Positions 44,965 through 56,063 of a stretch of 64,000 nt of DNA are shown here, piece by piece. Both the position numbers and the translations under genes were made by a program. This stretch comes from Fragilariopsis cylindrus CCMP1102 (taxonomy: Eukaryota; Bacillariophyta; Bacillariophyceae; Bacillariales; Bacillariaceae). Below the pieces are notes generated by a model. The model ran no database searches and was not told where the DNA came from. It saw only the letters and a program-made list of their open reading frames with translations. The DNA is taken from assembly GCA_900095095.1 (NCBI GenBank), contig FMBT01000297.1, positions 62,001 through 126,000 on the forward strand, read 5' to 3'. Within the stretch, counting starts at the first letter, position 1, and each line of letters opens with the position of its first letter.

Positions 44965-47900
44965 ATGATGGTATTATTTGAGGAGTTTGAAAGAATACGA
45001 AGACCAACAACAATATGCTGGTTACTATTGATATCATTATTATTGTCTGAAACTATTGGTGTTGCGGAGGCATTATCATCATCATCGCCGTCTCCAAAAA
45101 GAAAAACACAGCTGTTGACATCTTCGTCGATGAAAACATTGCCAACATCTTTATTTCCTAAAACAACAACAGCGCCTACTAGTACTACTAGTAGCAAAAA
45201 TAAAGCCGACGACAAAAAGGAAAAACGATCAACAACAACAACAACCGATAAGTCGTCGTCGTCGTCGTCGAGTAATGTTGAATATTATACAAATTATTGG
45301 GATAATTTATTATTAGAAGAATATGAATTAGCATCGAATGAATGGAAAGAACGACGGAAACGATGTTCACCACAAACTCTGGAAAAACGTGGTTTAGCTA
45401 TCTTACAAGCATTTGCTGTACCAGATTCAGAAATATTAGGTGAAAAAACTGTCCGTATCCATTCTGGGATTAGTAATTCTGGAAGTAGTGTGGATGGAAC
45501 AATACTGATGGCGAGCAGTGATAGTGATAGTAGAAAAAATAGTAGTAGTAGTCAGGGAGGAGGAGGACGACGACGTCGCTCATCGAATCATCGTCCATGG
45601 AAAGAAATATTTGGAAAAGGTGATGTACTAGAAATGACATCAGCAGCAGCAACTACCGGTGGTGGAGAATTCTCATCATCTACTCCACTTCGAAAAGAAT
45701 GTTTAGTGATAGATGTGTATGATAATAATGAAATGATTGTGAGTGTTGGTAAATCATGGCCATATGGATTATGGGAAGCTAGAAAAGGATCAAAAGCAAG
45801 TGGTTTTGGTAGAACTAAAGACAAAAACTCACAGTCTAGTTATGGATTACCAATTCGAATCGATAAAACACCAAATGGTGCTGCTTTAGTTCCATTACGT
45901 TCTCAACGTAGTGCATTACAAAAAATACGTGAAAATAAAGGTGGTTCTATTTCTAAATGGTTAGCATCATCAACTACTAACGACAACAAGAAGAAACGTA
46001 GTCGTCGCTGGGCTAGTCAAATTCCATATCATTTTCGTCGTGAATCATTATACAACGACGAAGAAATGGAAGAACAGCGACAACTTAAATCATCATTACG
46101 AGAAGCAACAGAACGAGTTATAGCAAAATATGATAGTAGTAGCAATAATAAACGACGACGACGACGTTGTTACTTGACACCAAATGAATCTCAAAAAGAT
46201 GCTATCACATATGTATCAGCAATTCATGGTCCACCTGGGACAGGTACGTACTACAATTCCTTATCGTATATTAGATAAGATTAGATTAGACTATGATGTA
46301 TTGTACAATGAAAAGAATACAGTGATCGCATCAGTTCTCTCGCCGCCACCTTCTTTCTCACACGCCCGCACGCGCACAATCTCATCTCCTTATAGGTAAA
46401 ACTCGTGTTGCTGCATTATTAATTGCAACAGCATTAGAAAATGCAAAAAAAATACATGATGATAATGATGGTATTGGAAGTAATAATGTTGATGATAATC
46501 AATTTCCAGTATTTCGTGTATTAGGTGTTGCCCATTCGAATGGTGCAGCTGATGTTTTATTGTCAGCATTACTTGAATTAGGTATACCAGCGGTACGGTA
46601 CGGTCGTCCAACAATAGTTTCATCTAAAGTTAGGCACCGTACAACTATAGCATTGGCCGAGAAGATGCCACAAGTCCAAGCCTTACGAAAAGAAAAATTG
46701 ATGAACAACAGCAATAATAATAATATTGAATGGGAGATACAACAATCTATTGAAGTCGCACAAGATATATTATTAGAAACTGCACCAGTTGTTGTTACAA
46801 GTTGTGTTGGTGCATATCAATTGTCAGTACGTCTAGATGCAATTCAAGAGAAAAACAAGCAGCGTATCAGCAATAGCGATGATGATGATGATGATGATGT
46901 TGATAACGATAGAATTAGAAAAGTGGACGATTGTACTCCAAGATTCCAATTAGTTGTATTGGATGAAGCAGGACAATGTACAGAACCAGCATTATTATGT
47001 TCAACAGTTGGATCAGAGGCAGACCAACTAGTATTAGTTGGTGATACAAAACAGTTACCACCAACTGTTGCTTCTTCCAACAAACATCTACGTAATAAAT
47101 TAGGTGTATCGCCAATGGATCGTCTAGAAAAAGATGGTATATTATCATCAATTGATAATAATAATGATTATGGCGACCAGCAAACATCAAAAGCAGCAAT
47201 ATCAACATTGCAAATCCAATATAGAATGACACCATCGCTAATGGACTTTCCATCAAACTATTTCTATAATGGTCTAGTGAAGTCTCCATCATTCTCATCG
47301 AAGTCATCATCGAAGTCAACAGTGATAACGAATATATCCAATGCATTTGGGTCTGTAGAATTACCAATAGCAGCTGCAGCAGTGATATCAAATCAATCTC
47401 AACTCCCACTCGGTTTTAAATGGCCGGTACCATCATTGCCATTAGCATTTATTAATATTGGTAATGGTAATGGCGAAATTATTCACAATGACGATGCTGT
47501 AATTAGTAGTAACAGTGGTGGAAAGTCCAATCCATTAGAAGCTAAACGGATTGCAAGCATCGTTGTTAATTTGTTAGAGGCATCTCCAGAACAACAAATA
47601 TGTATCCTAACTCCATATTCGAAACAGGTACAACTTCTCCGTTCAACATTACAACAAGAAGCATTGTTACTTCAACGAAAACGAAAACAATCAACACCGA
47701 CATTGTCATCGTCATCAACATTGTTGCCATCAACAACACTATCATCAACGATAAGTTCTACTAATAATATTATGAAATTAATAAATAATATACGTATTGG
47801 TACAATTGATTCATTTCAAGGACAAGAATGTGATATAGTATTATTCTCTTCTGTCCGATCCAATACTATAAATGAATTAGGATTTGTTCGTGATCCACGT

Positions 47901-48182
47901 CGATTATGTGTCGCGTTAACACGTGCACGTAAAGGTTTAGTGGTGGTTGGTGATTCATCCTGTTTGAATTCATGTCGACATTGGAATTCATTTATTAAAT
48001 ATTGTACTACCAAACAATGTTTAGTTAATGATGACGATGACAATGGCAATGATGACAATGCTCACGATCGTCGTGAGGGTGATGACAATCAACGTGAAAT
48101 AGAAGAAAAAGAGGAAACAACCAAGATTTTGGATAAAAGAATATCATCATTAGATGATGAATTCTTTGGACTATTTTCATAA
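44965..48182 (+). CDS. UPF1/SMUBP2-like superfamily 1 helicase with organelle-type leader
   Basis: Predicted ATP-dependent DNA/RNA helicase. Exons 44965-46243 and 46396-48182 join through a 152-bp GT-AG intron that splits the Walker A motif (GPPGTG|KTRVA); spliced length about 1021 residues. Motifs in order: an N-terminal SMUBP2-type region (YTNYWDNLLLEEYELASNEW, AFAVPDSEILGEKTVRI), Walker A near 425, motif II VVLDEAGQCTEPAL, motif III LVGDTKQLPPTV, motif IV QYRMTPSLMDFPS, motif V IGTIDSFQGQECDIV, motif VI NVALTRARKG-type (CVALTRARKGLVVVGD). ATG 44965 gives a hydrophobic leader (ICWLLLISLLLSETIGVAEA) followed by Ser-rich sequence, so secretory-route import to an organelle, possibly the plastid, is suggested; the junction lacks the usual Phe. 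IGHMBP2/UPF1 proteins are normally cytosolic or nuclear. Confidence 0.85.
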
Positions 48183-48240
48183 CGTGGGGGTATGTAGGCG
48201 GAATTTTTGAACTAAACTGGTACAGTGCATTATCTATACT

Positions 48241-48645
48241 TTAGTTCTTTCCTTCCTTTTTCAGTACTATTTCTCTTATCGATCTTTTGAAGTCTCTAGT
48301 GATTGTTCTCCCTTCAATATGGAATTGTATGATAGTACCTGAGTCCATTGGTACTATAGGTTTTTCTTGTAGTCTTTTTAGTCCTGTTGTTGCTAGTTCA
48401 TCTGCTTCCGAGGTCAGGTATGCATCCAGCGGCATTTCTTGTACATCGTATACCTTATCATCCTGGTGGATTTTTACCCAGTTTATTTTAGGATATGTTT
48501 TGAATCGTTTCAGTTCTTGATGTAGCGCTGATAGTACATCTTACAATAGGTGGATGTAACGTGTTACGCTTTCCATAAATACTCCGTCTTTATTCCATTT
48601 TTGAATGAAGATGGTAGATTTTTGTTCCCTTGCGCAGTTGTCATA
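48241..48645 (-). mobile_element. Fossil fragment of a retroelement RNase H domain
   Basis: The minus strand reads as the C-terminal part of an RNase H-like domain of the kind found in reverse-transcriptase elements of diatoms and other algae (KINWVKIHQDD, then a DADELA-like SEADELAT). It is a broken remnant; neither element ends nor a reverse transcriptase are seen, so the family is unresolved. It abuts the 3' end of the ankyrin-like gene. Confidence 0.5.
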
Positions 48646-48648
48646 GTT

Positions 48649-49830
48649 CTATTCTCTCTTTCGTTTTTTGATCGTTCCTGTTACCAATAAGTTATTGTGG
48701 CTGACTCCATCGTTCCCATCATCACCGTCATCATCATCAATGTTCTTGTTCGGCTCTGCAATCAATGTCATTGATGCCGATAATAGTAGTTTTTGTAGCA
48801 TATCTGGTTGTCTCCGCAACAGAAAATACACACAGTCTAACTGAATGTTTTCGTTGATAGCTGCCCATAATAATGCCTCCTCAACATTTAAAGGTGGCGT
48901 ATCGTCCGAAGAAGAATAGCAACGAATAAAAGTGTCTTCTATCATCTTGATCATCTGTTTCTCTCCAAAACAAGCATTATTGAAGGGTGTACGGCCGTTG
49001 TTTTTCTTGAATAACAGACTTATTCCTTTCTTCTTGGGAAAATAACGAATCCCATACTCGAATACGAGTTCTAATCTTCTAATGGTAGACTCTTCTGATG
49101 TGCAATGAATCGGTAGCCATCCATATTCATTAGTTTGTGTTAATGCATTCGGAACCCACTCAACCATGAACCTAAATCTCTTTTCTGAAAAATGATCGTC
49201 TCTGCACAATTCGTGCAATAGGTCATAACTTTGAATGTCTTCTTTCTTTAGAAGACCCATTCCTCTCAATTCTAACAAAACTTGTAAATATTTATCATCA
49301 GCATCGGGATGTTCCGGATCATAATTGCGCATGAGATGTATCAAAACATTATCTGCGTACATATCTTCGCATAACAATCCACCACGATATTGTTCCTCAA
49401 ACAAGCCGAGTTGTATTGCTAGTCTAACTAAGAAAGGGATGAATGGAACAGCTTTCACGTGGCACCCCCAGGTAACGTTTCCGTGGCGTGCGTTTCTCGA
49501 AAGGGCATGGGGAAAGAATCTTATGATAGCTTCAACTTCAGCTTCTGTATCTTTGTCGCTATCTAAACCATGATAATCACCACCCTCGTCAGTGTGATTA
49601 CTAGAAAGCATTTCATGAACATCATCTCCAAGTTCTGTAAGGAAATTATCAACCAGTTCATCAGTTTTATTTCTTGACTGAGAAGGAATTTCGTCAAATC
49701 TTTGAAGGACCGAAATCAATTCTAGCCTTTTCATCCGTGCAGCAGCAGCAGCAGCAGCAGCTGCTGCAGTAATTCGTTCTTGTTCAGTTTGCTGCTCATC
49801 TTCGTTATTATTTTCAATATTGTCATCCAT
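48649..49830 (-). CDS. Ankyrin-repeat-like protein, member 1 of a local pair
   Basis: A single-exon protein of 393 residues, about 40-50% identical by eye to the 469-residue protein encoded at 57798-59207. Helical repeat-like units recur: WLPIHCTSEESTIRRLELVFEYG, GRTPFNNACFGEKQMIKMIED, LLHELCRDDHFSEKRFRFMVEWVPNAL, close to the ankyrin pattern GxTPLHxAxxxG. The N-terminus carries a polyAla run written by a GCA repeat, then the motif RNKTDELVDNFL that is shared with, and duplicated in, the paralog. The C-terminus is basic (TIKKRKRE). No signal peptide. The role is unknown; such lineage-specific ankyrin-like families are common in diatoms. The gene ends beside the retroelement fossil. Confidence 0.75.
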   Translation of the reverse strand: MDDNIENNNEDEQQTEQERITAAAAAAAAAARMKRLELISVLQRFDEIPSQSRNKTDELVDNFLTELGDDVHEMLSSNHTDEGGDYHGLDSDKDTEAEVEAIIRFFPHALSRNARHGNVTWGCHVKAVPFIPFLVRLAIQLGLFEEQYRGGLLCEDMYADNVLIHLMRNYDPEHPDADDKYLQVLLELRGMGLLKKEDIQSYDLLHELCRDDHFSEKRFRFMVEWVPNALTQTNEYGWLPIHCTSEESTIRRLELVFEYGIRYFPKKKGISLLFKKNNGRTPFNNACFGEKQMIKMIEDTFIRCYSSSDDTPPLNVEEALLWAAINENIQLDCVYFLLRRQPDMLQKLLLSASMTLIAEPNKNIDDDDGDDGNDGVSHNNLLVTGTIKKRKRE

Positions 49831-50283
49831 GGTCCTAATCGCTTGTTTCTTATGGTCTTCCTTTTTGTGGTGTGTGGTATCTCGGCGTGGATCGGGATCC
49901 TGTTGATGTTTCTAATCGATGACGGAGGCAACAAACAACAGCTTCGTTCGACAGGGTGTGCTTTGCTTTGTTCTTTTCTTGGGTGGGTTTCTTTCTGGAA
50001 GGGTTACGTATCAAGCAAGACTTAACCACGGACAATTTTCAGTCGTGTATAATTCACTGGATTGAAAAAATCCAGTCCGAAAAAAAATATTATTTCGGCG
50101 ACTAAATAATGTTACATGCTGTTTATGTGTCGTTGATGTGTTGTTCTCTTTTCTTCTTGAATGATGTCAAAAATCTACTCAATCAATCATTTTAAACTCA
50201 AATCTTGATTGTATGGCGAATGGACAGTAGTCATACTACTTCACTTTAAGAAGTAACAGCAACGAACCCCCTAAAAATAAATC

Positions 50284-52308
50284 ATGACATCTTTCCTTTT
50301 AGTTGTATTCTTTACAGCAACAGTGCATTTATTGCTGAAAACATCACCACCAAAAATTTCTTTGGTATCGGCATTATTGTCGTCGTCGTCGCCGTCGTGG
50401 TTGTCGATTCCATTGAAATATTCATCTCATCATCATCGTAGTAATAATCTCGTCAAATATGAATATTCACATTCACGTTATACTACTAATACAAGAAGAA
50501 GTACTCGTTTTCAGATGACAATCGATGACGACGATGACGATGACAATGATGACGACGATATAGGCAGTAGCAGCAACAACAATACAAATGATTACAAAAA
50601 CAACAATTATAGTAATAATCCTATTGAAAATGAAACATCTGAACAAAGAAAGAATCGTATGGAAATGGTTCGTCAGATTCAAAAATCATTTTATCAAAAT
50701 GAAGAACCGATTCGAGTACCACAAATATCAATGAATGACGATGGCGACAAATGCGATGACGACGACACAACCACTATTGACTATACTATTATTAAAAATT
50801 TACCACTATGGAGAGTTCAATGGACCGAATTACCTGGATCACAAAATATTTTAAATGTACATGTTCCACATTATACGAATATGTTTCAAAAGATACTTCA
50901 AGGGAACACAATAAGTTGGGGTAAATCTACTAATAATAATAGAAATAAAGTAGAAGATCTTTATTTTGGACATATCTATCTTCCTGGTGGGAGTGAAAAT
51001 TTAGATGATGAAATGTACAAGTTATTGGACGCTACTGCAACAGAAAAAGAAAAAGTAGCAACGATGGCAGCATTGACGGGTGTATTAATGAGGATCTCGG
51101 ATCATCGACAGATGGACGATGGACGATTAGTCTTGATCGTACAGGCAATGGAAAAGTTTAAAATACAGAAGGTCATACGATCTCATTCACCATATGCGAT
51201 TGCGGATGTAAAAATTTATACGGATATAGAACAAGAACAAGAAGAAGAAGAAGAAAATGAAATTGAAATAATCATCAATAATGATAATAATTTTGCAGTT
51301 GTGAATCCCAATACCGATGATGATGATAAGGATGATGACAATTCTTATAATGATGGCAAATCAAAATCAAAAGCAAAAGCAGCTAGTAGTAGTAGTAGTA
51401 GTAGTAGTAGAGCTGTAGCAGAAGCTTTTGCGATGCATCCATTTGAGGTACGAACTGTTACAATAGAAGAATGTGAGGTACTTAATAAGAATGGAGAAGT
51501 TGGAATTGCAATATCACCATTATCAAATTACGATAATAGTAATAATAACAACTTTACTCAACGACGGAGGAGGCATATCAATACAAAGATATCAACATCA
51601 ACAATAACATCAACATCAAAAGAACTTGTTGCGTTGGCAGAATACAATGCATGGGTAAAGTTAGATGAATTATTGAAACTATTACGGATAGCAAGTCAAG
51701 GGGAAGGTGTGACAGTTCCCGTTCCTAGTCAAATATTGGGATTACTACCACGTCTACCACGAAAACGAGTAATTAAAAAAGATGACGATGATGAAGAAGA
51801 ACAAGAACAATATGACAATGATAGTATGACGACATCGTCATCATCGTCCTCATCATCATCGTCATCAAATCAATTATTGGTTTGGCCTACAGATTTTGAA
51901 TTAGATGAAGTCGTTTCTAGTTTTGAAGGTGAGCAATATATTAACACATTATCACCATCAGCAGCAGCAGTAGTTGGAACCTATTCAAAGAGTCCATTCG
52001 TTCGTGTTAATGATTATTGTTGTATCGATGATAATAACAACAATGATGATAACGACGATGGTAGTAGCAATGATAATGATACGAATTGTGCTTGTTATTC
52101 ACCTCTCCGAAGAGCACAGCGATTTAGTTATGTTGTATGGACATTGTCAGAATCGATTGCACTTACTGAGACGGATGTTGATAGGTACAGTCGACAAAAT
52201 ATTCTTGAAATCGATAGTACAAAGGAACGATTAGAACTTGCTATAGAGAAAATGGACAAGATTTGTATACTTATCCGACAAGTGTTACGTCAAACGAGAG
52301 GTTTATGA
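50284..52308 (+). CDS. LON substrate-binding-domain protein with leader
   Basis: A single-exon protein of 674 residues. The N-terminal domain of Lon protease is visible without the ATPase or protease domains: LPLWRVQWTELPGSQNILNVHVPHYTNMF corresponds to the start of the LON-N fold (usual LPLF...PG...LPLHIFEPRYRxM), and MDDGRLVLIVQAMEKFKIQKV...PYAIADV matches the usual (D)GR..V.v.G..RF.i......PY..A.v block. Stand-alone LON-N proteins occur in algae and plants, some as plastid proteins. Residues 1-33 are hydrophobic with SLVSALLSSSS, a possible leader. Long Asp/Asn/Ser inserts interrupt the domain, and a Glu-run separates its parts. It is divergent from the ankyrin-like gene (454 bp). Biochemical role unknown. 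Confidence 0.7.
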   Translation: MTSFLLVVFFTATVHLLLKTSPPKISLVSALLSSSSPSWLSIPLKYSSHHHRSNNLVKYEYSHSRYTTNTRRSTRFQMTIDDDDDDDNDDDDIGSSSNNNTNDYKNNNYSNNPIENETSEQRKNRMEMVRQIQKSFYQNEEPIRVPQISMNDDGDKCDDDDTTTIDYTIIKNLPLWRVQWTELPGSQNILNVHVPHYTNMFQKILQGNTISWGKSTNNNRNKVEDLYFGHIYLPGGSENLDDEMYKLLDATATEKEKVATMAALTGVLMRISDHRQMDDGRLVLIVQAMEKFKIQKVIRSHSPYAIADVKIYTDIEQEQEEEEENEIEIIINNDNNFAVVNPNTDDDDKDDDNSYNDGKSKSKAKAASSSSSSSSRAVAEAFAMHPFEVRTVTIEECEVLNKNGEVGIAISPLSNYDNSNNNNFTQRRRRHINTKISTSTITSTSKELVALAEYNAWVKLDELLKLLRIASQGEGVTVPVPSQILGLLPRLPRKRVIKKDDDDEEEQEQYDNDSMTTSSSSSSSSSSSNQLLVWPTDFELDEVVSSFEGEQYINTLSPSAAAVVGTYSKSPFVRVNDYCCIDDNNNNDDNDDGSSNDNDTNCACYSPLRRAQRFSYVVWTLSESIALTETDVDRYSRQNILEIDSTKERLELAIEKMDKICILIRQVLRQTRGL

Positions 52309-52614
52309 TTTGATTTTTCAAAAGCAAAAAAACCAAAACAATAAGTCCATCCAACCTTTCAATTCCATACGCGAATAGCACGAATACTTCCAATTTAGCG
52401 TGTGTAAAAGCGCGCTAAAACCATAAAATATTAATATCTACTCACAAAATAGAGGGTTAAAGTCACAAGTTTCCCTCATCCTCCTTGCAAATTTCGTCGT
52501 TGAAGGTGTTAATTACGCGCAAAATTTTCAAACAATAGCGCGGTTGAAGTTAGCGCAGAACGGAGGAAGTACTTTATTCAAAGCCTAGTAGTAGTAGTAG
52601 TAGTAGTAGTAGCA

Positions 52615-52645
<31 letters not shown>

Positions 52646-52848
52646 GATGGCACCACAATCAATGATATAGGACACATCACTTTTTCTGTGAAAGATGAAG
52701 AAACATTATGCTGATGATGATGCGATCATTGCGACATTACTGGGGGAAATGACAGTAATAACCTACTATTCAATAATATCAGATCTATTATTTATTTATA
52801 TTTTCTTCGTCCCTAAATGTTTATTTTCATTTCGTTCGTCTCTATTTA
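52309..52848. other. Convergent intergenic region with AGT and GA microsatellites
   Basis: Spacer between two convergent genes. It carries (AGT)n followed by (GA)n at about 52588-52641. The 93-codon frame at 52695-52976 overlaps the ATG7 3' end and is not credible. Confidence 0.5.
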
Positions 52849-55674
52849 TCAAAATTCATTATCGTCGTCCTCATCATCCCAATAATCATTCTCCATTTCT
52901 GCTATCTTTTCTGCCGCTTCCGCACGGAACTGAGTCAATCCTGATAAATTTTCTAAATGAGAAGAACCATCTATAGATGAACATGTACGTGAAACTAATT
53001 CAAATTTGTCTTTACGGTATTCGTCCAAAATTGCAGATGAACATCCCGTACAGTATACGAATGCTGGTACTGATGGTGTCATCATCGTATACGTAACGAT
53101 TGAACCACGTATTTGGTGGGGGATTATACCCAATGGACTACTACTACTACTATCACTATTATCGGTGGGAGAATATGTAGCACTGTTGTTGCTGCTGCTA
53201 TTATTCTTTTGTACCGGTGGTGCCGGTGCTCGTTGTCGTTGAGGATGATGTAATAATGATACAAATAATTCCACAGCCATCGAACTTGCAATCGGAGCTA
53301 ATCCAGGTCGTGTTACTGTACATTGTTGATCAAGCGTACGATTCCTTGTAGAATTTTCTGGTGCAACAACATCGTTACAAAAGTAACATCCCAATCGATT
53401 AGATGATGGTGATGATGGTGCTGGTGGTGGTAGGGATGTCTCCGATGATCCGTCATTGTTCTCTTGTTGATTTTGATTATGATTGTGATCCTTAACATCA
53501 TTATCACCACATCCATGTCTCATTACTAACCAGGAATCTAATCCAAGTGCAGCATTAATTAAAATTTTATCATGAACTGCTGCCATAACAGTTGGTAACC
53601 ATCGTGATTCTCTTGTATCTGTTAATAAAAATATAACATCCGAATCCTGTATTAATTGATCTAATTGTTGAACTGTTTCATGTAATGTACTTGTTGTATT
53701 ATTTTCATCATAGGCATGACCGGGCATTGGGATACATAATTGTATTCCTTCACTAACAACATCTGGTGCAATTTTTTTGAGTGCATCTGCTGCAGCTTGT
53801 GCTTTTGGTTTCCCTTGACTATTCCCATAATGACAATCTTTTAAATTAAATAATATTTGACGGACAGGATTTGAATAACTCACATTGCCATAATCGACAA
53901 ATTTAAAATTACGTATCCCCCAACCCAATAATGTACGTGATACCGAACATCCTAATGTACCTGCACCTAACAATAAAACTTTGGTGGAATTTTGTAATGT
54001 ATCCACATCTAAGTCGGGTATCATCCTCCATTTCATTAATTTTAAATTCAAATCAGCTGCCTGTATTGCTAGATGATTCTTATCAAGAAGTGGACGTAAA
54101 TTCACCCATCGTGGACCAGGTTTTTGACGTATATTTAATTCCCAACCAACCACCTTATAATGAGGAGGAGGAACTGGAGGAGGAATAATTGGAGCTGCTG
54201 GAGGAGCACTTGTCGTAGCAACAGTACTTGCAGTCTTATCGACGTCATCATTATTATTACTATAATCATAATCATCACGTAATGGAAGTTTGATTTTCAT
54301 TAGGATAGAATCTTGAATTAAATTATCAGTATCAACTTGATTGATATTTTTTGTTGTAGCCTGAGTATTCGTAGAATTCGAATTCGAATTCTCTATATCA
54401 ATATCAATACGTCCACGTAGATTTGGACACCGGCCATGACGTAAACTTACTACTGTCACAATTTTTCCTTCTAAACCTAGATGTAATACCAAGTATGCAA
54501 TTAAATTCCTCATCGGCCAACCCATCATTAATATATTAGTATCAGTATTTGTACTTGTAGCAGTACTACTGCTGCCACTACTGCCACTATTACTACTGGT
54601 TGGATCCACAAATCCAAAGACAACATCATTGACTTCATTGTGTTGTTGTTGTTGTTGTTGTTGATGTGGTTGTTGAAGATTCAAATCATGACGATAATTT
54701 CGATTCAATGGTGCCACCACTTTCAGTTTTGGTACAACAATCATAGTAGAAGATGAAGATGATTCTTCTTCTTTTTCTACTTCAGTATCAATTTCTTCCC
54801 CAATCATCTTCATCTTCTTCTTCTTTAATAATTCAGAAGGTACAGCAAAATAGGCTGGTAAATGTTTTTGTTCGATACGATACTCGTACAATCCTTCCCC
54901 TAATGCTGTCCACCAGCATTCTTTATCTTCTTCTTCTTCTTCTCTATCTTCTTCTTCTTGGTGATTATTATTGATGACGATAGTAGTAGTAGTAGTAGTA
55001 GTAGTAGTAATAGTAGCCATAATAGGATTTTTTGTCATCAATGCTGGAAAACCAAACCAATATAATACTTTATGTTGTTTCAGATCAGCAAATGTAATTA
55101 AAACAAAGGATGGTACATTAAAATTACTACCAGTACCAGCATTAGCATTAGCATTAGCATTAGCAGTAGCTGTAGAAGAATCAGAATTAGATTCGAAGAA
55201 AAATTCTTGACAAAAAAGATCCTTCAATAGTTTATTTTTATCAACTTTTTGAAATGCTTCCTTCGTATTGTAACCAATAAGTATTCCAGGATATCCAACA
55301 CGATGATCATTACCTGGAATCATTACTTGTTGTATGTTGCTTATATCATTCTCTGCATTATTATTATTGCTACTATTACTGTTGTCCAATAAAAAACTTG
55401 ATTCTTGACATTGAAGACGATTGCTACTACTACTTGCAGTAGCAACACCATAGGATCCTATAATAGTAATTGGATCTTCTTTTAATTGTATAGTTTCTAA
55501 TTTTAAATGACAATATCGTACCCAAAATAGTGAATCCACTGTCGATGAGAATGGTACAAATTTTATAGTAACAAATAATTGTTCTTGTTTTGATTCTTCA
55601 TTATTGTCATAGTCATTGTCATTGTCATGATCGTTCTTTTCGTTTTCGTCGATATTATTATTGGATAACATCAT
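52849..55674 (-). CDS. ATG7: Ubiquitin-like activating enzyme ATG7
   Basis: E1 enzyme that activates ATG8 and ATG12 in autophagy. A single uninterrupted exon of 941 residues. The N-terminal domain is recognisable (LFVTIKFVPFSSTVDSLFWVRY at about residue 32; LPAYFAVPSEL), and the adenylation domain carries the nucleotide-binding GAGTLGCSVSRTLLGWG near residue 570, FVDYGNVSYSNPVRQ, and the catalytic Cys near residue 784 in QQCTVTRPGLAP, as in the family. The extreme C-terminus (AEKIAEMENDYWDDEDDD) matches the acidic tail that recruits the ATG3 and ATG8 partners. Many Ser/Asn/Asp/Thr runs lengthen it relative to the about 700-residue human protein. It uses the same autophagy pathway as the Vps34 gene at 22-26 kb. 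The frame is intact despite dense repeats. Confidence 0.94.
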   Translation of the reverse strand: MMLSNNNIDENEKNDHDNDNDYDNNEESKQEQLFVTIKFVPFSSTVDSLFWVRYCHLKLETIQLKEDPITIIGSYGVATASSSSNRLQCQESSFLLDNSNSSNNNNAENDISNIQQVMIPGNDHRVGYPGILIGYNTKEAFQKVDKNKLLKDLFCQEFFFESNSDSSTATANANANANAGTGSNFNVPSFVLITFADLKQHKVLYWFGFPALMTKNPIMATITTTTTTTTTIVINNNHQEEEDREEEEEDKECWWTALGEGLYEYRIEQKHLPAYFAVPSELLKKKKMKMIGEEIDTEVEKEEESSSSSTMIVVPKLKVVAPLNRNYRHDLNLQQPHQQQQQQQHNEVNDVVFGFVDPTSSNSGSSGSSSTATSTNTDTNILMMGWPMRNLIAYLVLHLGLEGKIVTVVSLRHGRCPNLRGRIDIDIENSNSNSTNTQATTKNINQVDTDNLIQDSILMKIKLPLRDDYDYSNNNDDVDKTASTVATTSAPPAAPIIPPPVPPPHYKVVGWELNIRQKPGPRWVNLRPLLDKNHLAIQAADLNLKLMKWRMIPDLDVDTLQNSTKVLLLGAGTLGCSVSRTLLGWGIRNFKFVDYGNVSYSNPVRQILFNLKDCHYGNSQGKPKAQAAADALKKIAPDVVSEGIQLCIPMPGHAYDENNTTSTLHETVQQLDQLIQDSDVIFLLTDTRESRWLPTVMAAVHDKILINAALGLDSWLVMRHGCGDNDVKDHNHNQNQQENNDGSSETSLPPPAPSSPSSNRLGCYFCNDVVAPENSTRNRTLDQQCTVTRPGLAPIASSMAVELFVSLLHHPQRQRAPAPPVQKNNSSSNNSATYSPTDNSDSSSSSPLGIIPHQIRGSIVTYTMMTPSVPAFVYCTGCSSAILDEYRKDKFELVSRTCSSIDGSSHLENLSGLTQFRAEAAEKIAEMENDYWDDEDDDNEF

Positions 55675-56063
55675 AACACTAAAATTGAATGTTCAAATGA
55701 AAGCAACATATAAATGGCAACTTGAATGGCAACGTTTGTTAACTGTTAATAACTTAGTAGTGATATGATCATAATCAAGAAATTATGTGATTCAACAGAA
55801 GCAAAGAAGATTGATTTGGCTTCGGATCTTCTCTATTCCGACACGAACGAACATCAATCAATCAATGCATACAAGAATGTGTCGTGACAGAACAAATAAT
55901 CATCAAAAAGGACTAATATATGTCTTTTTGAGATGAAGTCAAAATCAAAATCAGTCGTGGAAAAGAGGACTCAAAGACGAGACGAACAAGAACAAAAGAT
56001 ATATCGAAAGAAAATTATGATCACATCATTTTCATTTAAACACACATCATAATCATTTTTTAG

